A stretch of 27,684 nucleotides of DNA from Nemertoderma westbladi (GCA_032718475.1 JAUCBJ010005913.1:1-27684); one strand, 5' to 3'; shown: positions 1 through 10,470, counted from the first letter of the stretch. A program made the numbers and translations. The notes: generated from the sequence alone by a model not told the origin.

Positions 1-199
1 ATATAACTGTTTAATTTGTTGTTAATTTAGTGTAAACTGTTTAATTAACAGTTTAGTAGCTTGTTGTATGTTGAATGTATTCTAATATTTATGTATTTCA
101 CTCATGTAAATAATACTTTTCGGTTTCGTTTTCACTTTTGTTCGAAATTTTTTTGAATTTTGATATAACAATTTTTTACTTTTATAAATTATATTGAGC

Positions 200-976
200 T
201 TTATAGTGTTTTTTCGCACTTATTTATATCTTATAACCTGTACAGATAAGTTTCGTTTATTGTTTTGGTTAGATTTAAACCTTCTGTAACCATATTTTTA
301 GTGAAAACCTGGTATTCTTCACATGGGGTTGGTAAACTGCAAAGTGAAATATAACAGCAGAAAGTCTGGTATAATTCTCATATTTCCATTAATAATATTG
401 AAGTAAATAGATGAGGGAAAAAAAGGTAAAAAAAAAGTGTAACTTAGCTAGGACCATATATATTATAATCCGCACTTCTCGAGGTGGGGGCCCAAACCAT
501 TTACAATATATTGAGTATAGTTAATATAGTGATCCACGACGTGTTCTTTAGTGATCGATCTTTAATGATATTTATTTACCACTTACTTGATCTATGTTTA
601 CTATATCTTACCGTACTACCAGTACTCTCGCCTGCCTAGTATCCTATATTTATTTTAACCTGACCGACCCTTTTATTATGCTCAATGGGCGCATTCTGTA
701 ACATTTGTAATCAGGATTTTTATCAACCCTGTTTGGGCCCATGTGAAGAATACCAGACTTTCTGCCGTTATATTTCACTTTCAGTTACCCCCATGTGAAG
801 AATACCAGACTTTCTGCCGTTATATTTCACTTTCAGTTACCCCCATGTGAAGAATACCAGGTTTTCACCAAAAACACAGGTTACAGAAGGACTGAATAAA
901 ACCAAAACAATAAACTAATTAGTATATGTACAGGTTATAAAACAGAAATAAGCGCTATAAAACACTTAATAAAGAT
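200..976. mobile_element. Long imperfect inverted-repeat (foldback-like) element
   Basis: The left arm (about 200-375) reappears reverse-complemented at about 740-976. Shared blocks include gaaaacctggtattcttcac, gaaatataac.gcagaaagtc, tttattgttttggtt and ttataacctgtaca, in the same order on both arms. The middle (about 380-735) is unrelated AT-rich sequence, except for gggcccaaac near 488 facing gtttgggccc near 730. The right arm is longer because a 52-bp stretch is tandemly repeated in it. No open frame of transposase length is present, so a non-autonomous foldback or MITE-like element is likely. I could not fix exact ends or a target-site duplication, and the superfamily is unknown. Confidence 0.6.
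738..868. repeat. 52-bp tandem repeat, about 2.4 copies
   Basis: The string catgtgaagaataccag recurs with a spacing of exactly 52 bases (atgtgaag at 741, 793 and 845). The first two units are almost identical, and the third diverges after the shared start. It lies inside the right arm of the surrounding inverted repeat. Confidence 0.85.
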
Positions 977-2579
977 AAATTCAAAATAATGTACAAATAC
1001 AAATACAAATACTGTACAAATAATTTAAACTGATATTTTAAATTTCGATTCGCCAGACCATTTTAAATATAGCCGCCGGTGGCGTAAAATCTGGATAATG
1101 AAATAAAAAATGAAATAAATATGTCGTAAAACAACATAAGGTGCAGTCAATGAACCTTCACACAAGCTACAGTCCATTACATAGAAAGTAACCTACTATT
1201 TACCTTATTTGACTGAGGTCAATGCTGGGGATAGGTATAATTTGTGAAAAAACACAACAGTCAAAAAAGCAGTTCAATAAGAAGGCTCCGCCAGCACCGC
1301 GGCTCGCCCCAGATATAACACTGGTTAGGCCTACAGGTAGGTAAGCACAAATTTGCGAACAGCATTGCCGAATTATAAATTCATAATATGAGTGTTGTAC
1401 CGACATTTTCCAGCAACATGCGATATGCGGTGCTGAAACTTGGAGGAATTACTTTTAACACTGCGATCTACTGATATCCCCTTTCTTTGTGGTAACTTGT
1501 GACTGGTGACTGCGGTCTACTGTTTTTTTTTTTTAACTCGGGCTGAATATTATCACCATTTTAGGTGTTCCACAAACAAATTCCACCTATCCGGCAGCAG
1601 GGAGTAAATAAATCTTGGTAGAAATTCTTGTGCATTCTCAAATAATGAAGTATGTAGGAACTGGTACCGGTAGGTAGGTGAATCCGAGATTTGTGGTCCA
1701 GTTATTATTATCATTGATTGCTGCAATACAAATGAAAAACTAAAAAAATGAAAACTGTTCAGCTAATATATATAAAACCACACATAAATAAATTTAGAAA
1801 AACATATTATCATTATTACAGCTAACATTTACAGTACAACGTAAAGTTAGGCCAGGCCGGCTATCCATGTGGGCCTACATCATCTATTATCATGGCCCTA
1901 GAGGCATAAATATATTAGCAATGCGAAACCAATGTGTTTTACAAGGAATTAAAAGAACAGTTTCATTCTAGTTTGCTTGAAGCATCTCCTTTACCGCCGC
2001 AGATCTATCGAATGTTGAATAACGTTTTGACAGCCAAGCATGGGGTTTGATGTTCATTTTCCTAAAGGAAATTTGTATTGGATTGTACGACCGTAAACGT
2101 ATCAAACATCACATAGTTGACCAGTACATTTATTTTATTCCTCAGATCATATAAACCATAATTGATTATGTTACATACTAACATTATAAATAATATACCG
2201 GTATAAGTTACATTATAGGCTGCTGGAAACGGGAATTAGTTTTACAGAAAAAGAGAGTCGCATATTGTCATATCGTCGATTGTATTTTAATATTTATTTC
2301 AAAATTGAATTTTTCTTGCGTATACGATCCTCTGTTTATATCGCCCTAAATTGAAAGAAGGTCATTTAAGTAATCTGATGCAAAAAAATAAAAATTATTG
2401 AACGAAAGAACGAACGTGAGAATAAATTTTGATTTTATGAACAAAAATAAGTTAGTCAGCTACTAAGCATTTGAGCAGAAACTGAAAAGAAACCAATTAA
2501 AACTTACTTCCGGTAGAAATATACCACCTGATATCAAATATATCACATTAGTTATCAAAAACCTTACAAAAGGTATTCC
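977..2579. other. Non-genic AT-rich stretch
   Basis: I see no convincing gene here apart from a weak exon candidate at 1919-2050. There is a short (aatac)n run near 997-1015, a T run near 1524-1536 and scattered taggccta and taccggta palindromes. The short open frame at 1200-1406 on the minus strand has no recognisable domain. Confidence 0.5.
1919..2050 (+). CDS. Possible terminal exon, unknown protein
   Basis: An open frame of 43 codons runs to a TGA at 2048-2050. Its composition is protein-like, with a stretch reading SSLLEASPLPPQIYRMLNN. Candidate acceptors are the AG at 1917-1918 or the better pyrimidine-led ccgccgcag ending at 2002. I do not recognise the sequence and found no partner exon. 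The opposite strand is also open for about 29 codons, so the strand is uncertain. It could be chance. Confidence 0.2.
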   Translation, partial: QCETNVFYKELKEQFHSSLLEASPLPPQIYRMLNNVLTAKHGV

Positions 2580-4175
2580 ATGTTAGATCGTATCACCGCC
2601 ATTGTCTTCATGTCTGAGTCTGTACTCCCAGATATTCCCATTGGCGATATCTCCTTTGCAGAAGTGAAGACTGCTGCAAAGAGCATTAAGACCAATCGTG
2701 CCAGTGGAGTAGATGGTGTTCCCCCTGAGGTCTTTAAAATACCTGAGTGTTTAAAGCTCATCTATCCCATCATAGTAGACATGTACCGAACAACAAGAGT
2801 CCCACAAGAAATGAAAACTAATAAGTTGGTGCCAGGGCAACCTAACACTCTATGGTTCTTTTCGGGGAATCTCATTGATCTCAATTGCTGCAAAGCTATA
2901 CAATAGAATTCTATTAAATGGCATCAGGGATCCCATTGAGAGACTGCTCCGTGGAAATCAGAATGGGTTCCGTAAAGGTCGTGGGACCATGGAGCCCATT
3001 TTGGCACTTAGAAGGATAATTGAAGAGTTATCAAAAAAGAAAGACAGGCATCTGGCTGTTATCTTTGTTGACTTCTTCAAGGCCTTTGATTCAATCTCTC
3101 GCTCACGTATGTTGAGCATACTTTCATTATATGGGATTCCTGATGAAATTATTGCAGCAATCAGATCAGTATACGATGGTTCGACAACATTTGTGTCTAC
3201 TGTTGACGGTGACACAGAACCATTTGAAGTGTTATGGGGCGTCCTCCAGGGAGACACACTTAACACCATTCTTGTTCATAATTGTGGTTGACTATGTTCT
3301 ACGCATGTCCTTAGATCATCATAATGATGATGGGGTGATGATAACTCCACCTACTGGCTCCAGAAGTCGAGGAAATCCTGCCAAGTACCTAACTGATCTA
3401 GACTTTGCTGATGACTTAGGAGTACTCTCAGAATCACTAGAGGGAGCCCAACGGCTCCTCAGCTCATTAGAACATGCTGCTTCTAGTGTTGGTCTTTTTA
3501 TTAACTCCAGAAAGACCAAAATTTTGACAGTTAACTTTGAAAGTTCTCAGCAAGTCTCTGATCGGATGAGCATAAGCTCAAAGGATGGTATGCTTGAGCA
3601 TGTGGACGACTTCTGTTACCTGGGATCATGGATCCGGAAGTCAGGTGAAGACCTTCGAATACGTAAGGGAAAGGCATGGACAGCCTTGAATAGGCTTTCC
3701 AGGATTTGGAAGTCACCGATAATTAATCGGAAACTTAAGGTCAGATTATTTAGAGCAGCAGTAGTTCCAGTACTTCTCTATGGGAGTCCATGCTGGGCTC
3801 TAACTGCTGAGGACACCAAATCTCTGGATGGAACATTCTACGCCGGGTTCATTGTGTCAAGTACAATGCCCACATCTCCAACCAGACACTATATAACATT
3901 GGAAGTGTCTCATTGGTTCCCCCAAGCTTGACACTAGAACAAAATCGCCTCTGCTTTGCAGGACATTGCTTTCGCTGTGAGGACCAGCCAGTGCATAATC
4001 TTGTACTTTGGCAGCCTCATGGAGTGGATAAGCATGGTGGACAACCCATGACTTACTTGAGACGCATCTCAATGGACACTGGCCTTGAAGATGCGCATGA
4101 TCAATCAAATGTCATGGGTGATAGGGAGTTGTGGCGGCGCAATTTTGTCGACAAGCCGGCACAGCATTCTATGCC
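2580..4175 (+). pseudogene. Non-LTR retrotransposon RT, frameshifted copy 1
   Basis: This is the reverse-transcriptase part of a LINE-type element, broken into four frames. Blocks in order are: a pre-RT region with ASGVDGVPPEVFK (about 2700-2740); after a shift near 2840, RGISLISIAAKLYNRIL (about 2860-2915); GFRKGRGT; the motif A region FVDFFKAFDS (about 3064-3093); and GVLQGDTL (about 3238-3261). After an extra base near 3265 follow PFLFIIVVDYVLR and the catalytic FADD (about 3404-3415). The C-terminal region YGSPCWALT follows. A small deletion near 3845, relative to copy 2, then shifts the frame before the FAGHCFR block. The architecture resembles RTE-like elements often annotated as craniofacial development protein 2-like in invertebrates; the clade is an inference. 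No endonuclease domain is seen, so it is 5' truncated and dead. Confidence 0.85.
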
Positions 4176-5268
4176 GATACTAGTACTAGTAGTATTGTCT
4201 TCATCAAACCAATCCAAGCGAACTAAATTAAACTATCTTTAAAAAGTAATGGATCCCACAAACTTATATAGAGGTAAAGTGACTGACTACGTAGTACTAA
4301 TAACAGAGCTGTAAGGGTGGACCCTGAAGCATGTAGAGTAGCTGGGATTGGATCGGAAAGGCCATCTGCGTCGAGATAATCGAGACTGTTTACGGAGTCA
4401 GTGTAGGGCACATCGGTAGAACAGGAAGACAACGACGGATATGACATTGGGTGACACCGTTGAGTGACGCTGAGTGTCTATGTACAGAGAATGAGTTGAA
4501 AATACAGTACATAGAGCAAACCAAATGTTACATTAAGACCAAAATACATGTTATCTACATTAGAATGGGACACAAGAGAAACAATGTCAAAGCCTAGAGG
4601 GTAGAGTGTTTGAATGCTAAGAATGAATGCATAACTATTTATTATGTATGATGGCGTGCTGATGAGTGAGGTACCTCATCCAAAACATCCCTCTTAGCAT
4701 AAAACACATCACTGGTGTCATATCTAAGATCTAAAAAAATCCCGCTCGAATTAATTCGCTCAACTATGCAAATCTTTTATATATACAGGTTAGAGATTTA
4801 ACATTCCAAACGCATTCTTGGCAAATGGTATCTAGGGGAATTCCACAAGGGCTCAACGGGCTGTTAATAATGTTCCTTATACATATTAAATACAAAATTC
4901 GACAAAGAAAACTATTTTATCTAATTAATTCCAGTGATGCAGAATTCAATGGCTTATACTTAAAAGAATTTAGAGCAGAACAATGGTTATTCAATAATAA
5001 TGCATTATATGTTTTTAATTTAATTTAATTTATTTATTTTGTAATTTAAACAGAACGCAGTAAATACTGCGGAACAATTAATTTCCCATTAATTCCACAT
5101 TTGGTAAATTAATTTTTTCATCAAATTCAAATTCATTTTCATTCACTTTATTTGCTATTAAATTGATCGTTCAAAGTCATATTTAAATTACATAAAAATA
5201 TATACAATCTATGAATGTTATAAACATAAACATAGAAACACAGATCACATGAAAAATTCCAATATATT
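4176..5268. other. Non-genic stretch with weak open frames
   Basis: This holds the 3' flank of the RT copy, with short actagta-type repeats near 4180-4195, and then AT-rich sequence. A minus-strand open frame at 4223-4447 has a serine- and aspartate-rich composition but no recognised domain. A plus-strand frame at 4792-5028 contains the RT-like string VSRGIPQG. Confidence 0.4.
4792..5028 (+). pseudogene. Possible degenerate reverse-transcriptase motif B remnant
   Basis: The frame opens after tatatatacag, which looks like a splice acceptor, and reads through WQMVSRGIPQG followed by a hydrophobic LLIMFLIHI. GIPQG followed by a hydrophobic stretch is the usual form of RT motif B in LINEs and in telomerase RT. 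No catalytic aspartate motif follows and the rest is AT-rich, so this is probably a decayed fragment. It does not belong to the family at 2580-4175, which reads GVLQGDTL at this place. Confidence 0.25.
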
Positions 5269-5441
5269 CCATGTGACTTCCAAATAATGGACAGACCATT
5301 CAATTCTTCCCCTTACGAATCCGAAGGTCTAACAAAAATGACTTTCGGATTGATGATCCCAAGTAGCAGAAGTCGTACAGATCGTCAAGCACACCATCCT
5401 TGTTGATTATGCTCATACGCTCAGACATTTACTGAGAACTG
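5269..5441 (-). pseudogene. Non-LTR RT fragment, copy 3 (minus strand)
   Basis: The reverse complement aligns with 3543-3720 of copy 1. It shares blocks equivalent to gagcataa...aaggatgg, gacttctgctacttgggatc and ccttcg.attcgtaagg, and ends at the block equivalent to tttggaagtcacatgg. It covers the region just after the catalytic core, carries indels and stops, and is a short inactive relic lying opposite to the other two copies. Confidence 0.8.
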
Positions 5442-6001
5442 CAAAAGTTTGTTCCTAAAGTACTTTAAACCGTAACAACCAAGGTAATTTGAAATAGTTT
5501 TTAATGGACAGATACTAACTTATGATATTAAATATCTTTAAAATTTATTTTTAAACTTTACAAGTATGAAAATAATTCGCTTACAAAATTGCAGCCAATT
5601 CGTGTCAGTTTGCCATCAGTATGCGTACTGAGAAAGGAAAACAAACTAACACTCTTACAGACACATTTACTTATATTTAAATTCTTCATTAATTATTTTT
5701 AAAAATAATATTTGCGTCATAAGTGTCGTACGTGGAATTGAAGTTAATGCTAATAATATATATACCAAACAGCAAATAATATAATTTAATATAGTTTTAA
5801 TTTTTTTTTTTTTTTATTTTATTTTTTTTTTATTTATTGTATATAGTTTTAAATAAAAATAAACGAGATTAATATTATAAAAGTTTAAATAATGCTAAGG
5901 CTTGTTTATTTTTTCATATTTATATATTTTGTAATAGACAGGAATCTGAATTATATATCATATATATTATTATCATTAATTTATATGTGGGGGTACAAAA
6001 T
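5442..6001. other. AT-rich upstream region of the receptor gene
   Basis: I see no gene here. There are long T-rich and TTTA runs at about 5798-5840. The acceptor-like tgtaatagacag ends at about 5941, so an upstream non-coding or short coding exon of the receptor could splice there. No promoter could be identified. Confidence 0.4.
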
Positions 6002-6756
6002 ATGGCAACTCTATACTATTCTAAACTCGTTATATTCATTCAGATGGTAACATGGATAATGTGCTCAAACGCAATGACAAACAAAGAACCAAATATAACT
6101 CAGTATTTGACTTCAATAATAGGAGATATATCGGTTTACAATCAAGCTATTAGACCTTATATGGGAGAGAGAACATTAGATGTTGGAGTACATGTCGCTA
6201 TAGACCACATAGGGGATATTGACGATGAAGAGATGACATTTAGTGCAATCCTATACCTACGTTTAAGGTGGGCCGACCCCAGATTAGCTTACAATGTAAC
6301 ATTTAATATTTACAGCGGGGAAATAACTATAGGAAGTTCTATTCTAGAACAAATTTGGAGACCAAATATATACTTTACAAACAGTTTATCAACAGAAATA
6401 TTTGATAAGCCAATGCCAAATTCTTTGTTAAGTATATCCCCTAATGGAAATGTATTTACGTCCCAAAGAATTCGAATTAAGAACCGCTGTTATTTCAATT
6501 TTCTACGCTACCCTATGGATGTACAACATTGCCAGATCACTATGGAAACCTATGGGTTTGACAGCCAAGAAGTGGCCTTGAAATTTGGTGATACTGGTTT
6601 CACGAATAATGGGGCGCAATTCCTCTCAGCCGTGAACCTTACCCAGTATGGTCCACTACAAGATACCGATCTGAAAATTACAGAAACTGAGTTGATTTAT
6701 GATACGGGGAATTTTTCGTTTTTAATCATAACATTTCCACTGCGGCGCCTAACCAG
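6002..6756 (+). CDS. Receptor exon 1: signal peptide and ligand-binding domain
   Basis: The start is the ATG at 6002, placed directly before a hydrophobic signal sequence (LVIFIQMVTWIMC). The frame is open further upstream but has no better ATG. The exon ends in phase 2 after FPLRRLT and the two bases AG. The whole extracellular domain lies in one exon, unusual compared with vertebrate relatives, which split it many times. Confidence 0.8.
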
Positions 6757-7576
6757 GGGAGTAATGGGGGGAAATCGGGCGAAACGAAATAAATATGAAA
6801 CAGTAACTTAATCGATGCTTGAAATTTGGAAGTAAATGCTAATGAAATGGAACTAAATGCCCTGGCATTGACTACTTAATAAAAATACAACTAAATACCC
6901 GTGACCACAAAATAACATGCAGTAGTACTAGTTACCGAAAATGCCTCAGAATGTTACTAATATTAAATTGTTAAATTAAAAAACCCTGATCGATCGCACT
7001 TTAAAAGCATGTTTGGTACAAAAATTACATAGAAATATTTAAGTAGAACATTTTTAAGAAAACAACTTCCCTAAGGAATAATTTATCTTGTTTCGCCTGT
7101 TTTCCCAAATACTCACCTAATTCAGCGCGTACATCATCACCGTTTACCTCCCGCTCAACATCGCCGTTGTTATATCTTGGGTCGCCTTTTGGATCGACCG
7201 AAGGGCCACTCCAGCTCGAGCTGCACTCACCATCACCACGATGTTGATCATCATAACGATCGCGTTAAACACTTACACAAGACTCCCCAACGTCTCGTAC
7301 ATAAAGGCTCTAGACGTGGGATTCGCGATCGCCTTCCTATTCGCTTTTGCGAGTCTCATTGAACTGGCTTTGGTCTGCCAATTCGGAAAACAGTTTGACA
7401 AGTTGTTGCTAGCAGAGAACCATTACAGCCACGCTAAACCCAGACATACAGACATCGCGGACCGGATAGACAAAGTGTCTCGGTTTTTATTCCCAATATT
7501 ATATATACCTTGCGTTATACTTTATTTTTGTCTGTACATGTTTGCCAACGAGTTAACGCCTTTTGGAAATTCTTAG
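6002..7576 (+). CDS. Cys-loop (pentameric) ligand-gated ion channel subunit, anion-channel type
   Basis: Two exons (6002-6756 and 7126-7576) give a 401-residue subunit, typical in length for the GABA-A/glycine receptor superfamily. A signal peptide occupies about residues 1-24. The ligand-binding domain has LRLRW (86-90), WRPNIYF (119-125) and a Cys-loop, C163 to C177 with 13 residues between and a central YPMD. Four NxS/T sites lie at 31, 98, 212 and 237. Exon 2 holds M1 (255-275), M2 (283-302), M3 (314-335) and M4 (372-392). PAR just before M2 (281-283) and the 9' leucine L292 are known marks of anion-selective members, so a chloride channel at the cell surface is inferred; the ligand cannot be told. 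The M3-M4 loop is short (about 36 residues). The only junction that keeps length and phase needs a GG donor at 6757, so the gene may be broken, or the base may be an error. Confidence 0.85.
6757..7125 (+). other. Receptor intron with non-canonical GG donor
   Basis: The 5' boundary reads cag|gggagt, one substitution from the ideal cag|gtgagt. The 3' boundary is a good acceptor: a pyrimidine-rich stretch, then cctaattcag at 7116-7125. In exon 1's frame the intron is open to a TAA at 6809-6811, so retention would truncate the protein before M1. Confidence 0.6.
7126..7576 (+). CDS. Receptor exon 2: transmembrane domain M1-M4
   Basis: One base completes the split serine codon, then AYIITVYLPLNI begins M1. 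The frame runs to TAG at 7574-7576. The acceptor is forced: an in-frame TAA lies at 7118-7120, and the only AG between it and M1 is at 7124-7125. The PAR-M2 region, the MLIIITI pore helix and a short basic M3-M4 linker are all present. The base composition is more GC-rich than exon 1. Confidence 0.85.
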
Positions 7577-7680
7577 AACATAATTCATTGCATTCTGGTA
7601 TGTATGTAAGGGTGCATGTTCTGAAACATAATGATGGTTCTAGAGCATAAAGAGATGTGTTCGAGGTTTTACCTATTGTT

Positions 7681-7686
7681 AATAAA
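7681..7686 (+). promoter_or_regulatory. Candidate polyadenylation signal of the receptor gene
   Basis: An AATAAA hexamer sits 105 bases past the receptor stop codon and is followed by a T- and GT-rich stretch (ttgttgtgtttcttcc). It is the nearest canonical signal downstream, but the motif is short and chance occurrence is possible in AT-rich DNA. Confidence 0.4.
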
Positions 7687-7900
7687 TTGTTGTGTTTCTT
7701 CCTTGACAATTTGCTACCACACTTCCGGTTTGGCAGTGGTGTGAACGGAGTGACGACCTCTGTGAGTGGTTGATGTCCAGATTGGAGGCCCTGATGTGGA
7801 TCACATGGCAATAATGACGGTATTCGTGTAACGCGTACTGATTGCCACTCTGGATGAAAGTATGGAGACGGTTAACACATTTATTGAGAGAGCCGCCCAG

Positions 7901-8990
7901 AAGATGGGGTGATGGTAACACCCCCTACTGGCACAAGAAGTACAGGAAATCAACAAAGTTATCATACTTTTCTGATGACTAAGGCCGCGTTCACACTACC
8001 GAGTCAAAGTCAAAAGAAAATAAATATAGCTAACTAGCAATAACAAATACTAATACATTATATAGGCCTAATATAATACATAATGGCGTTCTAGAAAAAA
8101 ATTAATTTCTTGTTATTTTTTTTACATTTTTGTCTTTTGACTTTGACTCGGTAGTGCGAACGCGGCCTTAGTCATCAGAAAAGTATGGTAACTTTAGTTG
8201 ATTTCCTGTACCATTTTTGCCAGTAGGGGGTGTTCAATCACCCCATCTTATGGGCTGAATCAGTGTCACTAGAATCACTAGAGGGGGCCGAAAGGCTCCT
8301 ATGCTCATTGGATCATGTTGCTTTTAGTGTTGGTGTTTTTGTGAACTCCAAGAAGACCAAAATTATGACAATGAATATCTTATAGCAAGGCCGTAAGCTC
8401 CAATGACGGCTTGCTTGAGCACTTGGATGACTTCTGCTACTTGGGATCAGGGATCAGAAAGTCAGGTGAAGAAGACATTCGGATACGTAAGAGGGAGGCA
8501 TGGGCAGCGCTAAATAGTATGTCCAGGATTTGGAAGTCCCATGGAATAAAAGGGAATCTCAGGGTTGGAATATTTATGGCAGTAGTAGTACCAGTACTCT
8601 TAGATGGTCTAACTACAGATGATACCAAATCTCTGGATGGTACTTTCACAAGAATGCTGCGCGGGGTTCATTGCGTCAAGTACAATGAACACATATCCAA
8701 CCAGACTCTATACAACATTGGAGCTGTTCCATTAATATCCCCTAGCTTGACACTTGAACGGAACCGCCTCCACTTTGCAGGACATTGCTTTCGCCGTGAG
8801 GAGCAGCCAGTGCATAATCTAGTACTTTGGCGGCCTCACGGAGTGAATAAGCATGGTGGACAGCCCATGACTTTCTTGAGAGGCCTCTTAAAGGACACTG
8901 GCCTTGAAGTTGCGGATGATCTGGCAAATGTCATGGGTGATATGGAGTTGTGGTGACGCACCATTGTCGACAAGCCAGCATAGCATTCTT
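7901..8990 (+). pseudogene. Non-LTR RT, copy 2, interrupted by a palindromic MITE
   Basis: 7903-7980 matches copy 1 from its GVMITPPTGS block to FADD. The match resumes at about 8250 with the SLESLEGA block and continues to about 8990. An intact 181-codon frame at 8411-8956 covers FCYLGSGIRKSG, the conserved C-terminal FAGHCFRR and PVHNLVLWRPHG blocks. The RT core before 7903 is missing. The 3' end runs into tatata-type simple repeats, as is common for RTE-like elements. Between the two halves lies a palindrome (7981-8249) made of a MITE and an inverted copy of the element's own flank. Confidence 0.8.
7981..8169. mobile_element. MITE with 36-bp terminal inverted repeats
   Basis: Left arm 7981-8016 and right arm 8134-8169 are reverse complements with a single mismatch. 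They start aaggccgcgttcacactacc and enclose 117 bases of AT-rich DNA without coding potential. The ends flanked by taa and tta would suit a PIF/Harbinger-like element, whose known target is a 3-bp TWA. The target duplication cannot be read because the symmetry continues outside the element. Confidence 0.75.
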
Positions 8991-8999
8991 AATATATAT

Positions 9000-9394
9000 A
9001 TGTAATATATATATAGTGCAGCTGTAATGCAGCATGTCGATAATATAAGTAGCCAAAGAGTCAAAGAGTAACCAAAAGGAATGGTCGACTGAAGGTATCT
9101 AATGCTGACAGGAGCACAATGATGGTACAAATCCTGGTACACTGTTAACAAATAATCCAGCTACGAGCTCATGTATGAGAATATAGGTAGGTGAGTGTGA
9201 GAATTGTGGTTCAGTTACATTATCACTCCCATTGCTTGGACCAATTCAAATTGCAGTACGAAAGAAACAAGCACATATGATCTCAAAAATTACAGTATGC
9301 TCAATAACTATATGTACAGATATGCAGTAAACGAGAGCCAATAATGTGATTTTTTTAATAAATTGTGATACTTTTATAAATTTATTGATTCTAG
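9000..9394. other. Non-genic stretch
   Basis: A (ta)n-rich run at about 8990-9015 marks the end of the RT copy. The rest is AT-rich sequence in which I recognise no gene or element. Confidence 0.5.
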
Positions 9395-9473
9395 GATGTT
9401 TGACGACTTTGCAGACAGGTACTGTAAAGGTGTAAAGGAAAATATTCCCATTTCTCGCTCGTTATACACTTTT
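9395..9473 (+). CDS. Possible internal exon, unknown protein
   Basis: A 79-base segment sits between attgattctag (acceptor-like) and ttt|gtaagtaa (strong donor-like). It encodes MFDDFADRYCKGVKENIPIS and then RSLYTF. The frame actually stays open to a stop at 9588-9590, so a chance open frame is possible. No partner exon or family was recognised. Confidence 0.2.
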
Positions 9474-9587
9474 GTAAGTAATTATTACCAGCTAACTATT
9501 CAGTCCGGTTACAAATTATACATCCGGCAGCTCCAATTCACAAATACATTGAAATACATATCCAGCGCTAAATGGTCGAATACGAAG

Positions 9588-9648
9588 TAAAGTTTGTTTA
9601 TTGTTTTGGTTAGAATAGTCCGACACTATAACCAGCTCCTTTCCCTTA
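9588..9648 (-). repeat. Solitary copy of the 68-bp unit
   Basis: The reverse complement reads gggaaaggagctggttatag, then a variable block, then ttctaaccaaaacaataaac. This is the same order as the units of the tandem array inside the hAT-like element at 24051-25337. Confidence 0.75.
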
Positions 9649-10470
9649 ATGTTAAAATGAAATTAAGTTGTTAAGGTGTTTGCGGTCGTTTTGCGCTGTA
9701 ACTCTAAAAACATGAATGTATCTTTGTGAAACTACGTCATATATATAGACCATTAATGATATTATTGTATCTCTATTATTTTTTACCCAAAACTTTGTGC
9801 TTATGCTAATCATAATGTATTAACCAAATATAATTATTTATTTATTTATCCTGTTTTAACCCCTTTGTATTATCTGACCCTAGTTCTAGCCCCTGTCCTT
9901 TTGAATACTTATAACCCCTGTAACTAGCCCAATTATTATTAGGTATCTCCTCAATATGCCACAGACTGCAACTCTAGAACTTTATAATTAATTAAATATT
10001 GTTATACTATAAACTGTTATTTGGTGTCACGGCTGCTATTAATAAATATCTCGTATTTCGGCGATACTTTTGACACATTAAGCACTAATCACTGAATTTA
10101 AAATGAAATTAATTCAGAAATAATTTCGAATGCAGCTCTGGTGCAAACAGGTGCTGTACTATGGGGGGGGGGGGGGGGGGGGTTATAGAGCCACCAAAGG
10201 TGGTTGAAAAAGCTGTGACACTGGCACACAGTGCCACCCTATATACACGGGGTTTAAACTGACAGTGGGTAGAGAAAGACTTGTTTCTGTATTATGGTAT
10301 ATATAATTTATGTAGGTAGTGGCTAGGTCACTTCAAGGGTTCCATTCCATGGCCCTTTAAAATTAGTTAACATAAATTTCAATTGTAGAATAAAATTACT
10401 GTAAAACAATAATATAACACAAACAGTTAACAATAAATATACGATACCCCTCAACCTCACATCTACCCAC
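9649..10470. other. Non-genic stretch with poly(G)
   Basis: AT-rich sequence with no gene that I can support. On the minus strand this is the intron after the last recognised FAM47E-like exon. A run of 20 G lies at 10163-10182. Confidence 0.5.
10163..10182. repeat. Poly(G) run, 20 bases
   Basis: An uninterrupted run of G directly visible in the sequence, downstream of FAM47E-like exon 5 on the minus strand. The length may not be exact in the assembly. Confidence 0.9.

Noticed and set aside
4223-4447. 74-codon minus-strand frame with Ser/Asp-rich composition
   Set aside because: It was considered as an exon. No convincing splice sites, start or family, so it is only noted within the surrounding stretch.
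5987-6001. Upstream GTG start for the receptor
   Set aside because: GTG is not a normal eukaryotic start. The ATG at 6002 directly precedes the signal peptide.
7177-7362. Histidine-rich 61-codon frame inside receptor exon 2
   Set aside because: It is an out-of-frame shadow of the M1-M3 coding sequence.
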